A stretch of DNA of 64,000 nucleotides from Hydrogenophaga taeniospiralis CCUG 15921 (GTDB lineage Bacteria; Pseudomonadota; Gammaproteobacteria; Burkholderiales; Burkholderiaceae_C): positions 186,001 to 250,000 of the forward strand of contig NZ_BCWR01000011.1 in the NCBI RefSeq assembly GCF_001592305.1. The letters are read 5' to 3'. A model generated the notes under the pieces. The model was not told where the DNA came from. It searched no databases and saw nothing but the letters and a program-made list of their open reading frames with translations. Shown here piece after piece: positions 8,093 to 17,314 of this stretch; the first letter of the stretch is position 1; each line of letters starts with the position of its first letter. The position numbers were made by a program, and so were the translations under genes.

Positions 8093-8141
8093 CCTGGAAA
8101 GCCCGGCCAAAGCGATTGCTGAAACCCCGAAGGACTGAACC

Positions 8142-9326
8142 ATGCCCTGGATGACCGACCTCTTTTACGATCCTGCGCTGGAAGGGGCGCCGCTCGGCCC
8201 CTTCCAGAATCGGTCCTTGCACCAGATCACGCTGCCCGGCACCCACGATTCGGGCTGCTACCGGGACCAGCGAATTTCCAACGTCTACTCCGCCACGCAG
8301 ACCCAGGACATCTTTCAGCAGCTCGCCGGTGGGGTGCGCTATTTCGACCTCCGGCCCTGCGCCAGGGGCACCGAGTTCTGGACCTACCACGGCCAGTTCT
8401 ACTGGGGCGGGGAGCTGACCGGCGCCGACGGGATCCTGCAGCAGATCAAAGACTACTTTGACAGCCTGGCCCCGACTGACCGCGAGCTGGTGATCCTGAA
8501 CGTGTCGCACTTCTACAAGTTCACCAACCTGCTGCACGCCAACCTCGTCGCGGCCATCCAAGCCACCTTGGGGCCGTATCTGGTCGAGTACACCCAAAGC
8601 AACATCGACCTGTGCAACTGCCCCTATTGGCAACTCCTGTCCACGCCGCCCATTGCCAACGGGCCACCTCCAGGCGCCGTCGCCGGTGCCGTTCTGCGGT
8701 CGCGTGTGCTGGTCCTGTACGACGGCGCGCTCGACACCCCGCAGGAGGCGTATGTCATGGGCCTGCCTTTTACCGCGCCACCCAATGGCATCCCGGGCTT
8801 TTTCGTCGTGGCACCCAAGTACGCAGCGCCCGCCAACCCGATTGAACTGTTTGACCAGTATTCCAACCTGGGCCGGGTGGAAGATGGTTACGTGCTCTCT
8901 GGCATACGCACCGACCAGCTCAACAAACTGCGCAACCGACAGAATTTTGCCTACACCACCCAGCCCTTCAACCCGGGCAACTGGACGGCCAATGCGGTGG
9001 GCGGCGTGGCCGGCACGCTGCACCTGTTGTCGTGGACCTTGACGCCACAGTTCTCACTGACGCTCACCGGCACCTGGGACCCCCTGGAGGCCGCACAACA
9101 AATCGCCAACCCCTTGCTGCTCAACCTGTTCTGCGGGGCCAATCGCGGCTGGAACGGTGTTTGCTACAACGCGGCAGCAGACCCCCAGATCAACATCATC
9201 TATGTGGACGACTACGACTCCACCAAACACCAGAACGCCGGGTCACCCTGGAATGGCATGGCGATCCCCGTGGCCATTGCCGCGCGCATGAATGTGGGGC
9301 CGGTGGGGGAAAGAAATACCTGGTGA
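8142..9326 (+). CDS. PI-PLC X-domain phosphodiesterase
   Basis: 394 residues, no obvious signal peptide. The PI-specific phospholipase C fold is shown by LPGTHDSG (His35, general base or acid), GVRYFDLRPC (Asp69, Arg71) and TYHGQFYWGG (His83, second catalytic histidine). Bacterial members cut phosphatidylinositol or related phosphodiesters, which are abundant in eukaryotic membranes and rare in bacterial ones. It lies 49 bases after the lysozyme gene and appears to be the last gene of the R-body operon. As a candidate effector it would fit an R-body aimed at protists, but substrate and export route are unknown. Confidence 0.82.
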   Translation: MPWMTDLFYDPALEGAPLGPFQNRSLHQITLPGTHDSGCYRDQRISNVYSATQTQDIFQQLAGGVRYFDLRPCARGTEFWTYHGQFYWGGELTGADGILQQIKDYFDSLAPTDRELVILNVSHFYKFTNLLHANLVAAIQATLGPYLVEYTQSNIDLCNCPYWQLLSTPPIANGPPPGAVAGAVLRSRVLVLYDGALDTPQEAYVMGLPFTAPPNGIPGFFVVAPKYAAPANPIELFDQYSNLGRVEDGYVLSGIRTDQLNKLRNRQNFAYTTQPFNPGNWTANAVGGVAGTLHLLSWTLTPQFSLTLTGTWDPLEAAQQIANPLLLNLFCGANRGWNGVCYNAAADPQINIIYVDDYDSTKHQNAGSPWNGMAIPVAIAARMNVGPVGERNTW

Positions 9327-9528
9327 TTGCGGGTTCTGGGCGGGGCTTCATGCGCTCAACAGCCCGCAAGCTTCAATCCCTGAGCGAACTGTGCGGCGGC
9401 AACATGGCGGAGTTGCTGTTGCCGCGTGAGGCCTTTGGTTGGTAGCGGGCGGAGTTATGCCGCCGAAAAGTGTCCTCAGGGATCGGACTGCACTGTCAGC
9501 CGAAACCCAATTACGCAGAGCCTCATCG

Positions 9529-9654
9529 CTACCCGATCAAAGTCACAGCCTTGATCTGCGCCCAAACCACCTGACCCGGTACCCGCCCGAGCGCAGCCGC
9601 CGAGCGCCGCATCAACCGAGCGAGCAGTGAGGACGAAGTCCCCACCTGCAAGCG
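9529..9654 (-). pseudogene. Decayed copy of the modC 3' end
   Basis: On the minus strand these bases translate without a gap to a segment very like the last 41 residues of ModC ([27 protein letters not shown], then a stop at 9529-9531), aligning base for base with 12218-12343. A TGA at 9655-9657 ends the matching frame, and nothing upstream resembles ModC. The remnant is in the same orientation as modC, so the two copies flank the 9793-12149 module as direct repeats. The surrounding bases 9327-9528 and 9655-9792 show no gene. Confidence 0.75.
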
Positions 9655-9792
9655 TCACAGCGCGACAGTCTGCACAGGAATCGAGACGATTTGCGACCTC
9701 GCCTTCGCGACCCAAAAACAGAATCTCCAAGCGCCATTCGCCGGCGCAATGCAGGCGGCTCACGCCCCTTCAAAACCACATCTGGAGACAAC

Positions 9793-10557
9793 ATGAACAT
9801 CGGTTGCAAAGTACATGGACACGGCCCCACCAAAGTACTGTTCTTACATGGCTGGTTGAGTGATCACACCATCTTCTCAAGCGTTCTTCCGTACTTCGAG
9901 CATACGCAATACACCGTGGCATTGATGGACTACCGTGGATACGGAACGTCCCAACGGCTGGATGGGAATTTCACGCTGGACGAGGTGGCAGGAGATGCGC
10001 TCAAACTGGCAGAGCACCTGGGTTGGGCGGCCTTTCACGTGGTCGGTCACTCCATGGGAGGAATGGTCGCGCAGAAGATGGCCATCCGGGCGCCAGAGCG
10101 GCTGACCTCGCTGATCGCGACCACACCGGTTCCAAGTTCCGGCTTTGACCTCGATGCTGCAACCCGCAACTTCTTCGAGTCATCTGCGACAAGCGATGAA
10201 GCACTGATGGAGATCTTCAACACATTGACCGGACGCCGCCACAGCACCAGATTGCTCCAGGAGCTGACCCGAAAGGCCCGGGCAAGCACGTCAACGCCCG
10301 CGTACCTGGCGTACCTTGAAGCGTGGACATCCACGGATTTCTCAAATGAAACCATGGGGCTTTCGACACCCACCCTCGTCCTTGGCGGCCGGCATGATGG
10401 CGCCATCGACCAGAAGTTGCTTGCCCAAACCTACCTGACCTGGCTGCCCAACGCGACACTGACCATGATGGAGGGTGCAGGACACTACCCGATGATCGAA
10501 ACACCGTTTGAATTCTTCACCGTGCTGGAACAACACCTTGCCGGGTTCGGCACGTAA
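9793..10557 (+). CDS. Alpha/beta hydrolase
   Basis: 254 residues with the complete alpha/beta-hydrolase triad: nucleophile elbow GHSMGG (Ser87), GGRHDGA (Asp202) and GAGHYP (His231), and an oxyanion-hole segment FLHGW (17-21). The fold includes esterases, lactonases and haloalkane-type enzymes; the substrate cannot be told. The ATG at 9793 is preceded by GGAGA. The AraC-type gene follows after 21 bases on the same strand, suggesting joint control. Confidence 0.82.
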   Translation: MNIGCKVHGHGPTKVLFLHGWLSDHTIFSSVLPYFEHTQYTVALMDYRGYGTSQRLDGNFTLDEVAGDALKLAEHLGWAAFHVVGHSMGGMVAQKMAIRAPERLTSLIATTPVPSSGFDLDAATRNFFESSATSDEALMEIFNTLTGRRHSTRLLQELTRKARASTSTPAYLAYLEAWTSTDFSNETMGLSTPTLVLGGRHDGAIDQKLLAQTYLTWLPNATLTMMEGAGHYPMIETPFEFFTVLEQHLAGFGT

Positions 10558-10578
10558 GCCGACCTTCATCTGATCGCC

Positions 10579-11481
10579 ATGGACAGTTTGACCACCTTGC
10601 TGAACCAGTATGCGTTGCGTGCCGGCGTCTTCTATGCCGGCAACATTTGCGGGATACACGGTTTTCCCGACGACGCCAGTCGCGGGCACCTGCATCTGGT
10701 CCGCACAGGCACCGCACAGCTGATCGGCATCGATGCCAGCCCCATCGTGGTGGACGAACCGACGGTGCTGTTCTTGCCAAGGCCCGGCCCGCACCGACTG
10801 GTGATCGACCAGGACACGGGCTCCGACATGGTCTGTGGCACCGTCCAGTTCGGGATGGGCGGCTGGAACCCGATCACCAGCACCTTGCCATCTGCGGTGA
10901 TGGTCCCCCTGCGGTCCATGCCCTCCATTGAAGGCCTTCTGCGATCGATGTTTGATGAGGCGTTCGAGCAGCGGTTTGGGCGCCAGGCTGTTCTGGACCG
11001 TTATTGCGAAATCATCATGGTGAAACTCCTGCGCCACTGCCTGGAACACGGCCTGGCGCAGGGGGGTTCCATGGCGGGCCTGGCACACCCGCGCTTGTCC
11101 AAAGTTCTGCACCAGGTGCACGAGCACCCGGCAAAAGACTGGACGCTCGAAGCGATGGCCGAGTGCGCCGGCATGTCGCGCGCACGCTTCGCACTCTTGT
11201 TTCGCCAGGTCACGGGGGACACCCCTGCGGACTACGTCGGCTCATGGCGCATCACAACGGCGCAGCGTCTGCTCCGCAGTGGTCGAGGCATCAAGCATGT
11301 GGTGGACGCGGTGGGCTACACCAGCGCAAGCGCCTTTACGCGCGCATTCACGCGCAAAGTGGGCCTGTCTCCGGCGGCGTGGCTGAAAGGGCCGCATCCA
11401 CAGCCGTTGACCACGCACACAGAGATGCCCGGCGAAACAAACGAGACGCAGAGGCAACTGGCCAACGGCCTGAATTCCTAG
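10579..11481 (+). CDS. AraC-family transcriptional regulator (cupin type)
   Basis: 300 residues. Residues about 5-190 look like the cupin-type sensor domain of AraC regulators (GHLHLVRTGTAQL, VLFLPRPGPHRL). Residues about 195-285 are two helix-turn-helix motifs, seen as LEAMAECAGMSRARFALLFRQ and HVVDAVGYTSASAFTRAFTRK followed by G-x-SPAAW. Regulators of this class often control the adjacent hydrolase and AhpD-like genes, which are probable targets here. The effector is unknown. Confidence 0.85.
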   Translation: MDSLTTLLNQYALRAGVFYAGNICGIHGFPDDASRGHLHLVRTGTAQLIGIDASPIVVDEPTVLFLPRPGPHRLVIDQDTGSDMVCGTVQFGMGGWNPITSTLPSAVMVPLRSMPSIEGLLRSMFDEAFEQRFGRQAVLDRYCEIIMVKLLRHCLEHGLAQGGSMAGLAHPRLSKVLHQVHEHPAKDWTLEAMAECAGMSRARFALLFRQVTGDTPADYVGSWRITTAQRLLRSGRGIKHVVDAVGYTSASAFTRAFTRKVGLSPAAWLKGPHPQPLTTHTEMPGETNETQRQLANGLNS

Positions 11482-11570
11482 CATTCATGCACGCCTCAAC
11501 GGTGCCCGGCAGTTTCGCTGTCACTGGTTTTGGGGCGCAGCGGTGCCCTGCACCACTCTGGAGAAATTGC

Positions 11571-12149
11571 ATGTCTGCTTCCTCGTTCATCAAGTCCCTT
11601 TCGCCACTCACCCCGGCCACCGCCAAAGGCACGGCGGCATCCCAATTGGCCGACGCCCAAAGCAAGATGGGCTTCGTGCCCGCCATGTACGCCAACATGG
11701 CCCATGCGCCAGCCGTGCTGAGCACCTACCTGCACGGCTACGGGCTGTTCCGAAGCGAGTCGGGCTTCAGCCCCGCTGAGCAGGAGGTGGTCTTTCTGGC
11801 CGCCAGCATCGCCAACGGCTGCGACTATTGCGTCGCCGCCCACAGCATGGTGGCCGAGAAGATGTCGGGTGTGCCCGCGCCAGTGCTGCAAGCCCTTCGC
11901 GACGGTGCCACCGTGCCGGACAGACGGATGGAGGCCCTGCGTGCCACGGCCACGGCGTTGGTGCTGCAGCGGGGCCACCTCTCCCCTGCCCAGGCAGACG
12001 CCTTCTACGATGCGGGTTTCACGGAACACCAGCTGCTGTACGTGGTGTTGGCCCTGGCCGTCAAAACCCTGAGCAACTACAGCAATCACGCGTTTGATCC
12101 GCAGCTGGATGCCCCCTTTGCACCCTACGCTGTTTCAGCCAAAGTCTGA
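11571..12149 (+). CDS. AhpD-like carboxymuconolactone decarboxylase family protein
   Basis: 192 residues. It carries the AhpD-type redox site NGCDYCVAAH (Cys84, Cys87, His91) in an all-helical protein. Members act as peroxide-reducing partners or as decarboxylases; the CxxC-x3-H motif favours the redox type. The start at 11571 follows CTGGAGAAATTGC, a good ribosome site. It is 89 bases after the AraC gene, on the same strand, and likely regulated by it. Confidence 0.83.
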   Translation: MSASSFIKSLSPLTPATAKGTAASQLADAQSKMGFVPAMYANMAHAPAVLSTYLHGYGLFRSESGFSPAEQEVVFLAASIANGCDYCVAAHSMVAEKMSGVPAPVLQALRDGATVPDRRMEALRATATALVLQRGHLSPAQADAFYDAGFTEHQLLYVVLALAVKTLSNYSNHAFDPQLDAPFAPYAVSAKV

Positions 12150-12158
12150 CGCGAGAGC

Positions 12159-12189
12159 GGGTGGTGTCCAACATCAAGCAGCACCACCC
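12159..12189. terminator. Hairpin between convergent genes
   Basis: A perfect 8-bp inverted repeat, GGGTGGTG at 12159-12166 and CACCACCC at 12182-12189, lies between the ends of the AhpD-like gene and modC. Its position between convergent genes suggests a two-way terminator, but there is no T-run on either side. Confidence 0.4.
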
Positions 12190-12217
12190 TGCAGCCCGCG
12201 CCCCGCTCACGCCTGGC

Positions 12218-13291
12218 TTACCCAATCAACGCCACCGCCTTGATCTGTGCCCAAACCGCCTGACCCGGCTCCAGCCCCAGCGCAGCCGCCGAGCGCCGCG
12301 TCAACCGCGCGAGCAGGGACGACGAAGTCCCCACCCGCAAACGGCACAAGGCCAGCGCCGGGTGGCTGTCGTCGGCCAGCTGGTCAACCACCACCGGCAG
12401 GCTGTTGAGCAGGCTCGTGTCGGTCGCGGGCGAGAGCGCCAGGCTCACGTCGCGCGCCAGGATGCGGATGCGCACCGTGGTGCCCTTTTCCTGCCCGCCA
12501 TCGCGTACCCAGAGGCAGCCGCCGGGAAACGCCACCCGGGCCAGGCTCCAGGCCGCGTCGCGCTCCACCACCACGCCCTCCAGCACCACGCCCGCGTCTT
12601 CGCCCAGGCGGATGGGCAGGTCGACGCGGGCCAGCGTCTCGGCCAGCGGCCCCGACGCGAGTGAGCGCCCGCCCTCCATCACCACGATGTGGTCGGCCAG
12701 GCGCGCCACCTCGTCGGGCGCGTGGCTCACGTAGACCACCGGAATGTCCAGCTCGCGGTGCAGGCGCTCCAGGTAGGGCATGAACTCGTTCTTGCGCGCC
12801 TGGTCCAGCGCGGCCAGCGGCTCGTCCATGAGCAGCAGGCGCGGGCTGGTGAGCAGGGCGCGGGCGATGGCGATGCGCTGACGTTCGCCGCCCGAGAGCC
12901 CGGCGGTGCGGCGCTCCAGCAGGTGGCCAATGCCCAGCAGCTCCACGGCCCGCTCCCACGCCACGCGTTGCTGCGCCTGGGCTGTGCGCTGGCGGCCGTA
13001 CTGCAGGTTGGCGCTCACACTCAGGTGCGCAAACAGCTGCGGCTCCTGGAACACGTAGCCCAGGCGCCGCTGGTGGGTGGGCAGGCTGTGCGGGCCGTCC
13101 TGCCAGACTTCGCCGTTGACCACGCAACGCCCGCTGGGCGCGGCGTTGAGCCCGGCGATGCAGCGCAGCAGCGTGGACTTGCCACAGCCCGAGGGGCCGA
13201 ACAGCGCGGTCACGCCGCGGCCGGGCAGTTGCAGGTCCACGTCGAGCGTGAAGCCGGGGAAGTCCTGGCGGAAGCGGATGTCGAGATTCAT
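12218..13291 (-). CDS. modC: Molybdate ABC transporter ATP-binding protein ModC
   Basis: 357 residues. Walker [10 protein letters not shown] (32-40), Q-loop, signature LSGGERQRI and Walker [13 protein letters not shown] identify an ABC ATPase. The C-terminal 110 residues form the molybdate-binding TOBE (Mop-like) domain typical of ModC. It powers molybdate import through ModB, needed here for the FeMo cofactor. The ATG at 13291 overlaps the modB stop by four bases. The open frame extends further upstream, but that part is the modB shadow. Confidence 0.93.
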   Translation of the reverse strand: MNLDIRFRQDFPGFTLDVDLQLPGRGVTALFGPSGCGKSTLLRCIAGLNAAPSGRCVVNGEVWQDGPHSLPTHQRRLGYVFQEPQLFAHLSVSANLQYGRQRTAQAQQRVAWERAVELLGIGHLLERRTAGLSGGERQRIAIARALLTSPRLLLMDEPLAALDQARKNEFMPYLERLHRELDIPVVYVSHAPDEVARLADHIVVMEGGRSLASGPLAETLARVDLPIRLGEDAGVVLEGVVVERDAAWSLARVAFPGGCLWVRDGGQEKGTTVRIRILARDVSLALSPATDTSLLNSLPVVVDQLADDSHPALALCRLRVGTSSSLLARLTRRSAAALGLEPGQAVWAQIKAVALIG

Positions 13292-13959
13292 CCTCTGCGG
13301 TTCCAGCCTCGGCTGTTCAGCAACAGCAGCACGGCGAAAGAAAACACCAGCATGCCGCCGGCCAGCCAGTGGGCGTTGGTGTATTCCATCGCTTCCACGT
13401 GGTTGTAGATCGCCATGGACAGCACCTGCGTCTTGCCCGGGATGTTGCCGCCGATCATGAGCACCACGCCGAACTCGCCCACCGTGTGCGCAAAGCCGAG
13501 CACAGCGGCGGTGATGAAACCCGGCCGGGCCAGCGGCAGAGCGACGGTGAAAAACGCGTCCAGCGGCGAGGCGCGCAGCGTGGCCGCCGCCTCCATGGGC
13601 GCGCGGCCGATGGCGGCAAAGGCCTGCTGCAGCGGCTGCACCACAAAGGGCATGGAGTACAGGCACGAGGCCACCACCAGACCGGCGAAGGTGAAGGGCA
13701 ACAGGCCCAGGCCCAGCGCCTGCGTGAGCCGGCCCACCGGGCCCTGCGGCCCCATCAACACCAGCAGGTAGAAACCCAGCACCGCCGGCGGCAGCACCAG
13801 CGGCAGCGTGACCACCGACCCCACCAGGCCCTTGAGCTTTGAGGGCGTGCGCGCCAGCCACCAGGCCACCGGTGTGCCCAGAGCGAGCAGCAGCACGGTG
13901 GTGAGGCCCGCGAGCTTGACGGTGAGCCACACGGCGGCGAGGTCGTCGGTCGACAACAT
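13288..13959 (-). CDS. modB: Molybdate ABC transporter permease ModB
   Basis: 223 residues with about five membrane helices and the BPD-transporter loop ([25 protein letters not shown]) that docks to the ATPase. Length is normal for ModB. It lies between modA (33 bases upstream) and modC (four-base overlap). Confidence 0.93.
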   Translation of the reverse strand: MLSTDDLAAVWLTVKLAGLTTVLLLALGTPVAWWLARTPSKLKGLVGSVVTLPLVLPPAVLGFYLLVLMGPQGPVGRLTQALGLGLLPFTFAGLVVASCLYSMPFVVQPLQQAFAAIGRAPMEAAATLRASPLDAFFTVALPLARPGFITAAVLGFAHTVGEFGVVLMIGGNIPGKTQVLSMAIYNHVEAMEYTNAHWLAGGMLVFSFAVLLLLNSRGWNRRG

Positions 13960-13992
13960 GCGGTTCAGCCTGTGAAGGTCAGCCGCCGCGCC

Positions 13993-14781
<789 letters not shown>

Positions 14782-15165
14782 TCAATGCCGCGAAAACAGG
14801 TCGCGCACCTTGCACAGCGCGGTGGTCACGTCGAAGCGCGTGTCGGGCAGCGCCTCGCCAGCCAGCACCTTTTGCAGCGCGGCGCGCGGGTCGGTCTCGC
14901 CGGTCAGCAGCACCTGCGCGCCCCAGCCCGCCATGTGGCGCAGAAAGCCGTCGCCAGCGCTGCCCGCGATCAGCAGGTCCACGCCGCGCAGCGGGTGCGG
15001 GCCGTCGTCCTTGAAGTGGTGCGGCAGCTGTTCCTTGCTGAGCACGATTCGCCGCGGCTCGGGCAGCGGCCCGCTCTGGCAATCGAACAGCAGCCACTCG
15101 CGGGCCTGGCCCGCGTGGCCGCTGACCTGGCTCCATTCGTGGTGGGTGGCAATGGCGACTTTCAT
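14782..15165 (-). CDS. NifX/NifB-type FeMo-cofactor-binding domain protein in the mod operon
   Basis: 127 residues. The fold of the dinitrogenase iron-molybdenum cofactor family (NifX, NafY, C-terminal NifB) is visible: MKVAIATHHE, SGHAGQAREWLLFD, and GVDLLIAGSAGDGFLRHMAGWGAQV followed by a conserved helix. Such proteins bind FeMo-co or its NifB-co precursor, or bare Fe-Mo clusters. Its place between modE and modA suggests a molybdenum storage or delivery role rather than the classic nifX role. It is 30 bases from modA and 19 from modE, so it is in the mod operon. Confidence 0.78.
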   Translation of the reverse strand: MKVAIATHHEWSQVSGHAGQAREWLLFDCQSGPLPEPRRIVLSKEQLPHHFKDDGPHPLRGVDLLIAGSAGDGFLRHMAGWGAQVLLTGETDPRAALQKVLAGEALPDTRFDVTTALCKVRDLFSRH

Positions 15166-15184
15166 GAGAGATCTCCTTCGGAAC

Positions 15185-16009
15185 TCAGTCGTTGACCATC
15201 AGGAACACGCTGGAGGCCTTGAACATGGCCGTGACCGGCTGGCCGAGCGTCAGGCGCAGGCGATCGACGCTTGCGCTCGTGATGACGGCGGTGAGCGTGT
15301 GCTGGCCACCGGGCAGTGCCAGCGTCACCTCGGCATTGACCGGCCCCAGGTGCAGGGCCTGGACCGTTCCCCGGTAGCGGTTGCGAGCCGACACGCGGGC
15401 GCCTTCGTCACCCACCATGAGCACGATGGACGAGGCCTTGACGAAGGCCATCACCTCCCGCCCTTCGGCCAGCCCCATGGCCTGCGCCGACTCGTTGGTG
15501 ACCAGCGCGGTGAGCGACAAGTCGGGGCCGAGCGTCAGGGTCACTTCGCTTTCGACCTCGCCAGGGTGGAGGGCACCGACCGGGCCGGCGAACTGGTTGC
15601 GTGCACTGCTTTTCATGTGGAGCCTTTTGAGGATGGCGCGGTAGGCCGCGATGTCGGGATCGCCCGCCCGGGTGAGCTGCTGGCTCAGGCGCACCATGGC
15701 GGCCTGCGACTCCTGCTCCAGCGCGCGGTAGAAGGCGATCAGGCGGCGGCCAAACGCGGTGAGTTCGCTGCCGCCGCCGTTGCGCCCGCCGGTGGCGCGC
15801 AGCACCAGCGGCTCGGGCGCCACGTTGTTCATGTCGTCCACCGCGTCCCACGCGGCCTTGTAGGCCATGGGCACGGCCTTGGCGGCCTGCAGAATGGAGC
15901 CGTGTGCCGCAATGGCTTCGAGCAGGCGGATGCGCTTGTCGCCGAGGAAGCTGCCCACGGCGGTGTCGATCAGCAGCTTGCCCATCAGGGGCGGGCTGGT
16001 GGCACTCAT
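15185..16009 (-). CDS. modE: Molybdate-responsive regulator ModE
   Basis: 274 residues. An N-terminal winged helix (LLEAIAAHGSILQAAKAVPMAYKAAWDAVDDMNN) is followed by two Mop domains (KSSARNQFAGPV and SARNRYRGTVQALH starts) that bind molybdate at a dimer interface. Molybdate-loaded ModE normally represses mod genes and can tune molybdoenzyme and nif genes. The ATG at 16009 was chosen because the ModE homology begins there; the open frame extends upstream without meaning. It is the first gene of the mod operon. Confidence 0.9.
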   Translation of the reverse strand: MSATSPPLMGKLLIDTAVGSFLGDKRIRLLEAIAAHGSILQAAKAVPMAYKAAWDAVDDMNNVAPEPLVLRATGGRNGGGSELTAFGRRLIAFYRALEQESQAAMVRLSQQLTRAGDPDIAAYRAILKRLHMKSSARNQFAGPVGALHPGEVESEVTLTLGPDLSLTALVTNESAQAMGLAEGREVMAFVKASSIVLMVGDEGARVSARNRYRGTVQALHLGPVNAEVTLALPGGQHTLTAVITSASVDRLRLTLGQPVTAMFKASSVFLMVND

Positions 16010-16143
16010 CGCGGCATGTCCTGCCCGAGGGCGTGCCGCGTGCGGACCACGCACGGGCGGGCGTTGGGCAACGGGCTGTACAACGGTTGGGACATGACGG
16101 GCTCCTGTATCGATCACGACATAACGCACGGGCCTTGCGACAG

Positions 16144-16167
16144 CGTTGTGTGCTTTGCTACACAACG
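16144..16167. promoter_or_regulatory. ModE-box-like palindrome
   Basis: A perfect 8-bp inverted repeat, CGTTGTGT and ACACAACG, separated by 8 bases, lies 135 bases before modE. ModE operators in proteobacteria have CGTTATAT-type arms with AACG ends around a spacer of about this size. The CGTT...AACG ends and the placement fit an autoregulatory site, though the inner bases differ. Confidence 0.55.
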
Positions 16168-16303
16168 TCCACTCTGGCGTTGCTTATTGGTCTGGTTTGC
16201 AAAACGTGGGCCAGCTTTTGGATGAGAACGCGTGTCTCTTTCTCCGTGCTTTTTTGGGTGGATGCAGATCTCGTTCGTGGCACCTCGCGTGCTGCGGACG
16301 TGC

Positions 16304-16636
16304 CTACTGCGTCTCCAGGTTGAGCACGACCACGCCAATGACGATCATGACGACTCCCGCAATCCGCAAGAGCGTCATCGACTCGGAGAACCAGAGGATG
16401 CCGAGGGCTGCCGTCAACGCGGTACCGCTTCCCGCCCACACCGCATACGCCAACCCGACTTCCAAGTGCCTCACGGCCAAGGACATGAGCCAAATGGCCG
16501 CCGCATACGAGGCCACGACCACCAGCGACGGGACGGGGCGTGTGAATCCATCTGCATATCGGAGAGCAATCGTTCCTGCCACCTCCGCCGCGATGCTGGC
16601 TACAAGCAGCAGCCAGGAATAGGTCTGTACGCTCAT
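16304..16636 (-). CDS. Small multidrug resistance (SMR) family efflux protein
   Basis: 110 residues with four membrane helices. It has the SMR family's helix-1 glutamate in ASIAAEVAGTIALRYADGF, and the GLAYAVWAGSGTALTAALG and GVVMIVIGVVVLNL helices. EmrE-like members export cationic drugs and SugE-like (Gdx) members export guanidinium; the sequence does not decide clearly. It stands alone, with its own start region of about 300 bases. Confidence 0.88.
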   Translation of the reverse strand: MSVQTYSWLLLVASIAAEVAGTIALRYADGFTRPVPSLVVVASYAAAIWLMSLAVRHLEVGLAYAVWAGSGTALTAALGILWFSESMTLLRIAGVVMIVIGVVVLNLETQ

Positions 16637-16719
16637 TGAATACCCTTCGGGCTCCGCATCTATACCGGATGCAGAGCAGAGGGAAGGGAGCGGTACCCGA
16701 AACGATCAGCGAATGCTAA

Positions 16720-16729
16720 CGATATATCG
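16720..16729. promoter_or_regulatory. Short A/T palindrome upstream of the SMR gene
   Basis: CGATATATCG is a perfect palindrome about 85 bases before the SMR start in otherwise G/C-rich DNA. It may be part of a promoter or operator. The wider flank AGCGA...TCGCT adds a weak second symmetry. Confidence 0.25.
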
Positions 16730-16730
16730 C

Positions 16731-16872
16731 TCAAGCCAGACTCATGCGAAACAGATCGGGTTGGCTCTGCCGGTACACCCGCAGCCACAACAGCGTCGCA
16801 GGCACCAGCGCCTGGCCGGTCTGCGGGTCGGTGTGGGTGAGCCCCCGGCCACCGCACCACAGACCCACCGGG
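16731..16872 (-). pseudogene. Possible 3' gene fragment
   Basis: On the minus strand a frame ending at the stop 16731-16733 reads as plausible protein for about 45 residues (GLTHTDPQTGQALVPATL, then WLRVYRQSQPDLF), then loses sense upstream in the dispersed repeat. No start is visible and the family was not recognised. It could be the end of a gene cut off by the repeat, or chance. Confidence 0.25.
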
Positions 16873-16875
16873 GAC

Positions 16876-16946
16876 ACCGCGGAACCGGCTCCGCCGGGCC
16901 GTAGGTGTTGCCCCTTGGGGGTGGGCCGCAGGCGCTTGGAGGGGTT
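16876..16946 (+). repeat. Dispersed intergenic repeat, copy 1
   Basis: This stretch shares GCGGAACCGGCT...GCCGGGC followed by a run of C then G (CCCCTTGGGGG) with the elements at 46815-46893, 47263-47384 and 55765-55855. The GAACCGGCTCCGCCGGG core can fold. It sits directly after the last gene of the nifB operon and may serve as terminator. Confidence 0.6.
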
Positions 16947-16952
16947 ATGTCT

Positions 16953-17249
16953 TCATGCTGTCAGCAGCAGCTCCACCGTGACCGGCTCTTCACCGAGCAC
17001 GGCCTGGCAGGCCAGGCGCGAGGCGGAGGCCACGCCCACCATGCCGTCGAGCTTCTGGTTTTCCACCGGCTGGATGCGCGAGAGGCTCTTGCGCCCGCTG
17101 GTGACGAAGACGTGGCAGCTCTCGCATTTCGCATCACCACCGCATTTGCTCACCACCGGCTCGCCCACGGCGAGCAGGGCTTTGAGCAGGGTGGTGCCAG
17201 CGGCGACTTCGTAGGTTTTTCCGGACGGAAGGACGGTGAGTGTGGTCAT
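16953..17249 (-). CDS. [2Fe-2S] ferredoxin, last gene of the nifB operon
   Basis: 98 residues. The adrenodoxin/Isc-type cluster pattern is present as C-GGDAK-C-ES-C and a fourth cysteine in SRLACQAV. It is cytoplasmic. It probably carries electrons for cofactor assembly or for nitrogenase itself. The ATG at 17249 was chosen because the ferredoxin fold begins there (MTTLTVLPSGKTYEV); a longer open frame upstream is the shadow of the SIR2-like gene. It is a different protein from the fdx gene at 49312. Confidence 0.85.
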   Translation of the reverse strand: MTTLTVLPSGKTYEVAAGTTLLKALLAVGEPVVSKCGGDAKCESCHVFVTSGRKSLSRIQPVENQKLDGMVGVASASRLACQAVLGEEPVTVELLLTA

Positions 17250-17314
17250 TTTTTCTTGCCTCAAGGCTGTGGGTAGGAAGGGAACGGGAAAGGAAACGGG
17301 GAACTGAAGAAGGT

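Noticed and set aside
9439..9630. 63-codon plus-strand frame after the PLC gene
   Set aside because: It runs across the decayed modC fragment on the opposite strand and has no supporting features.
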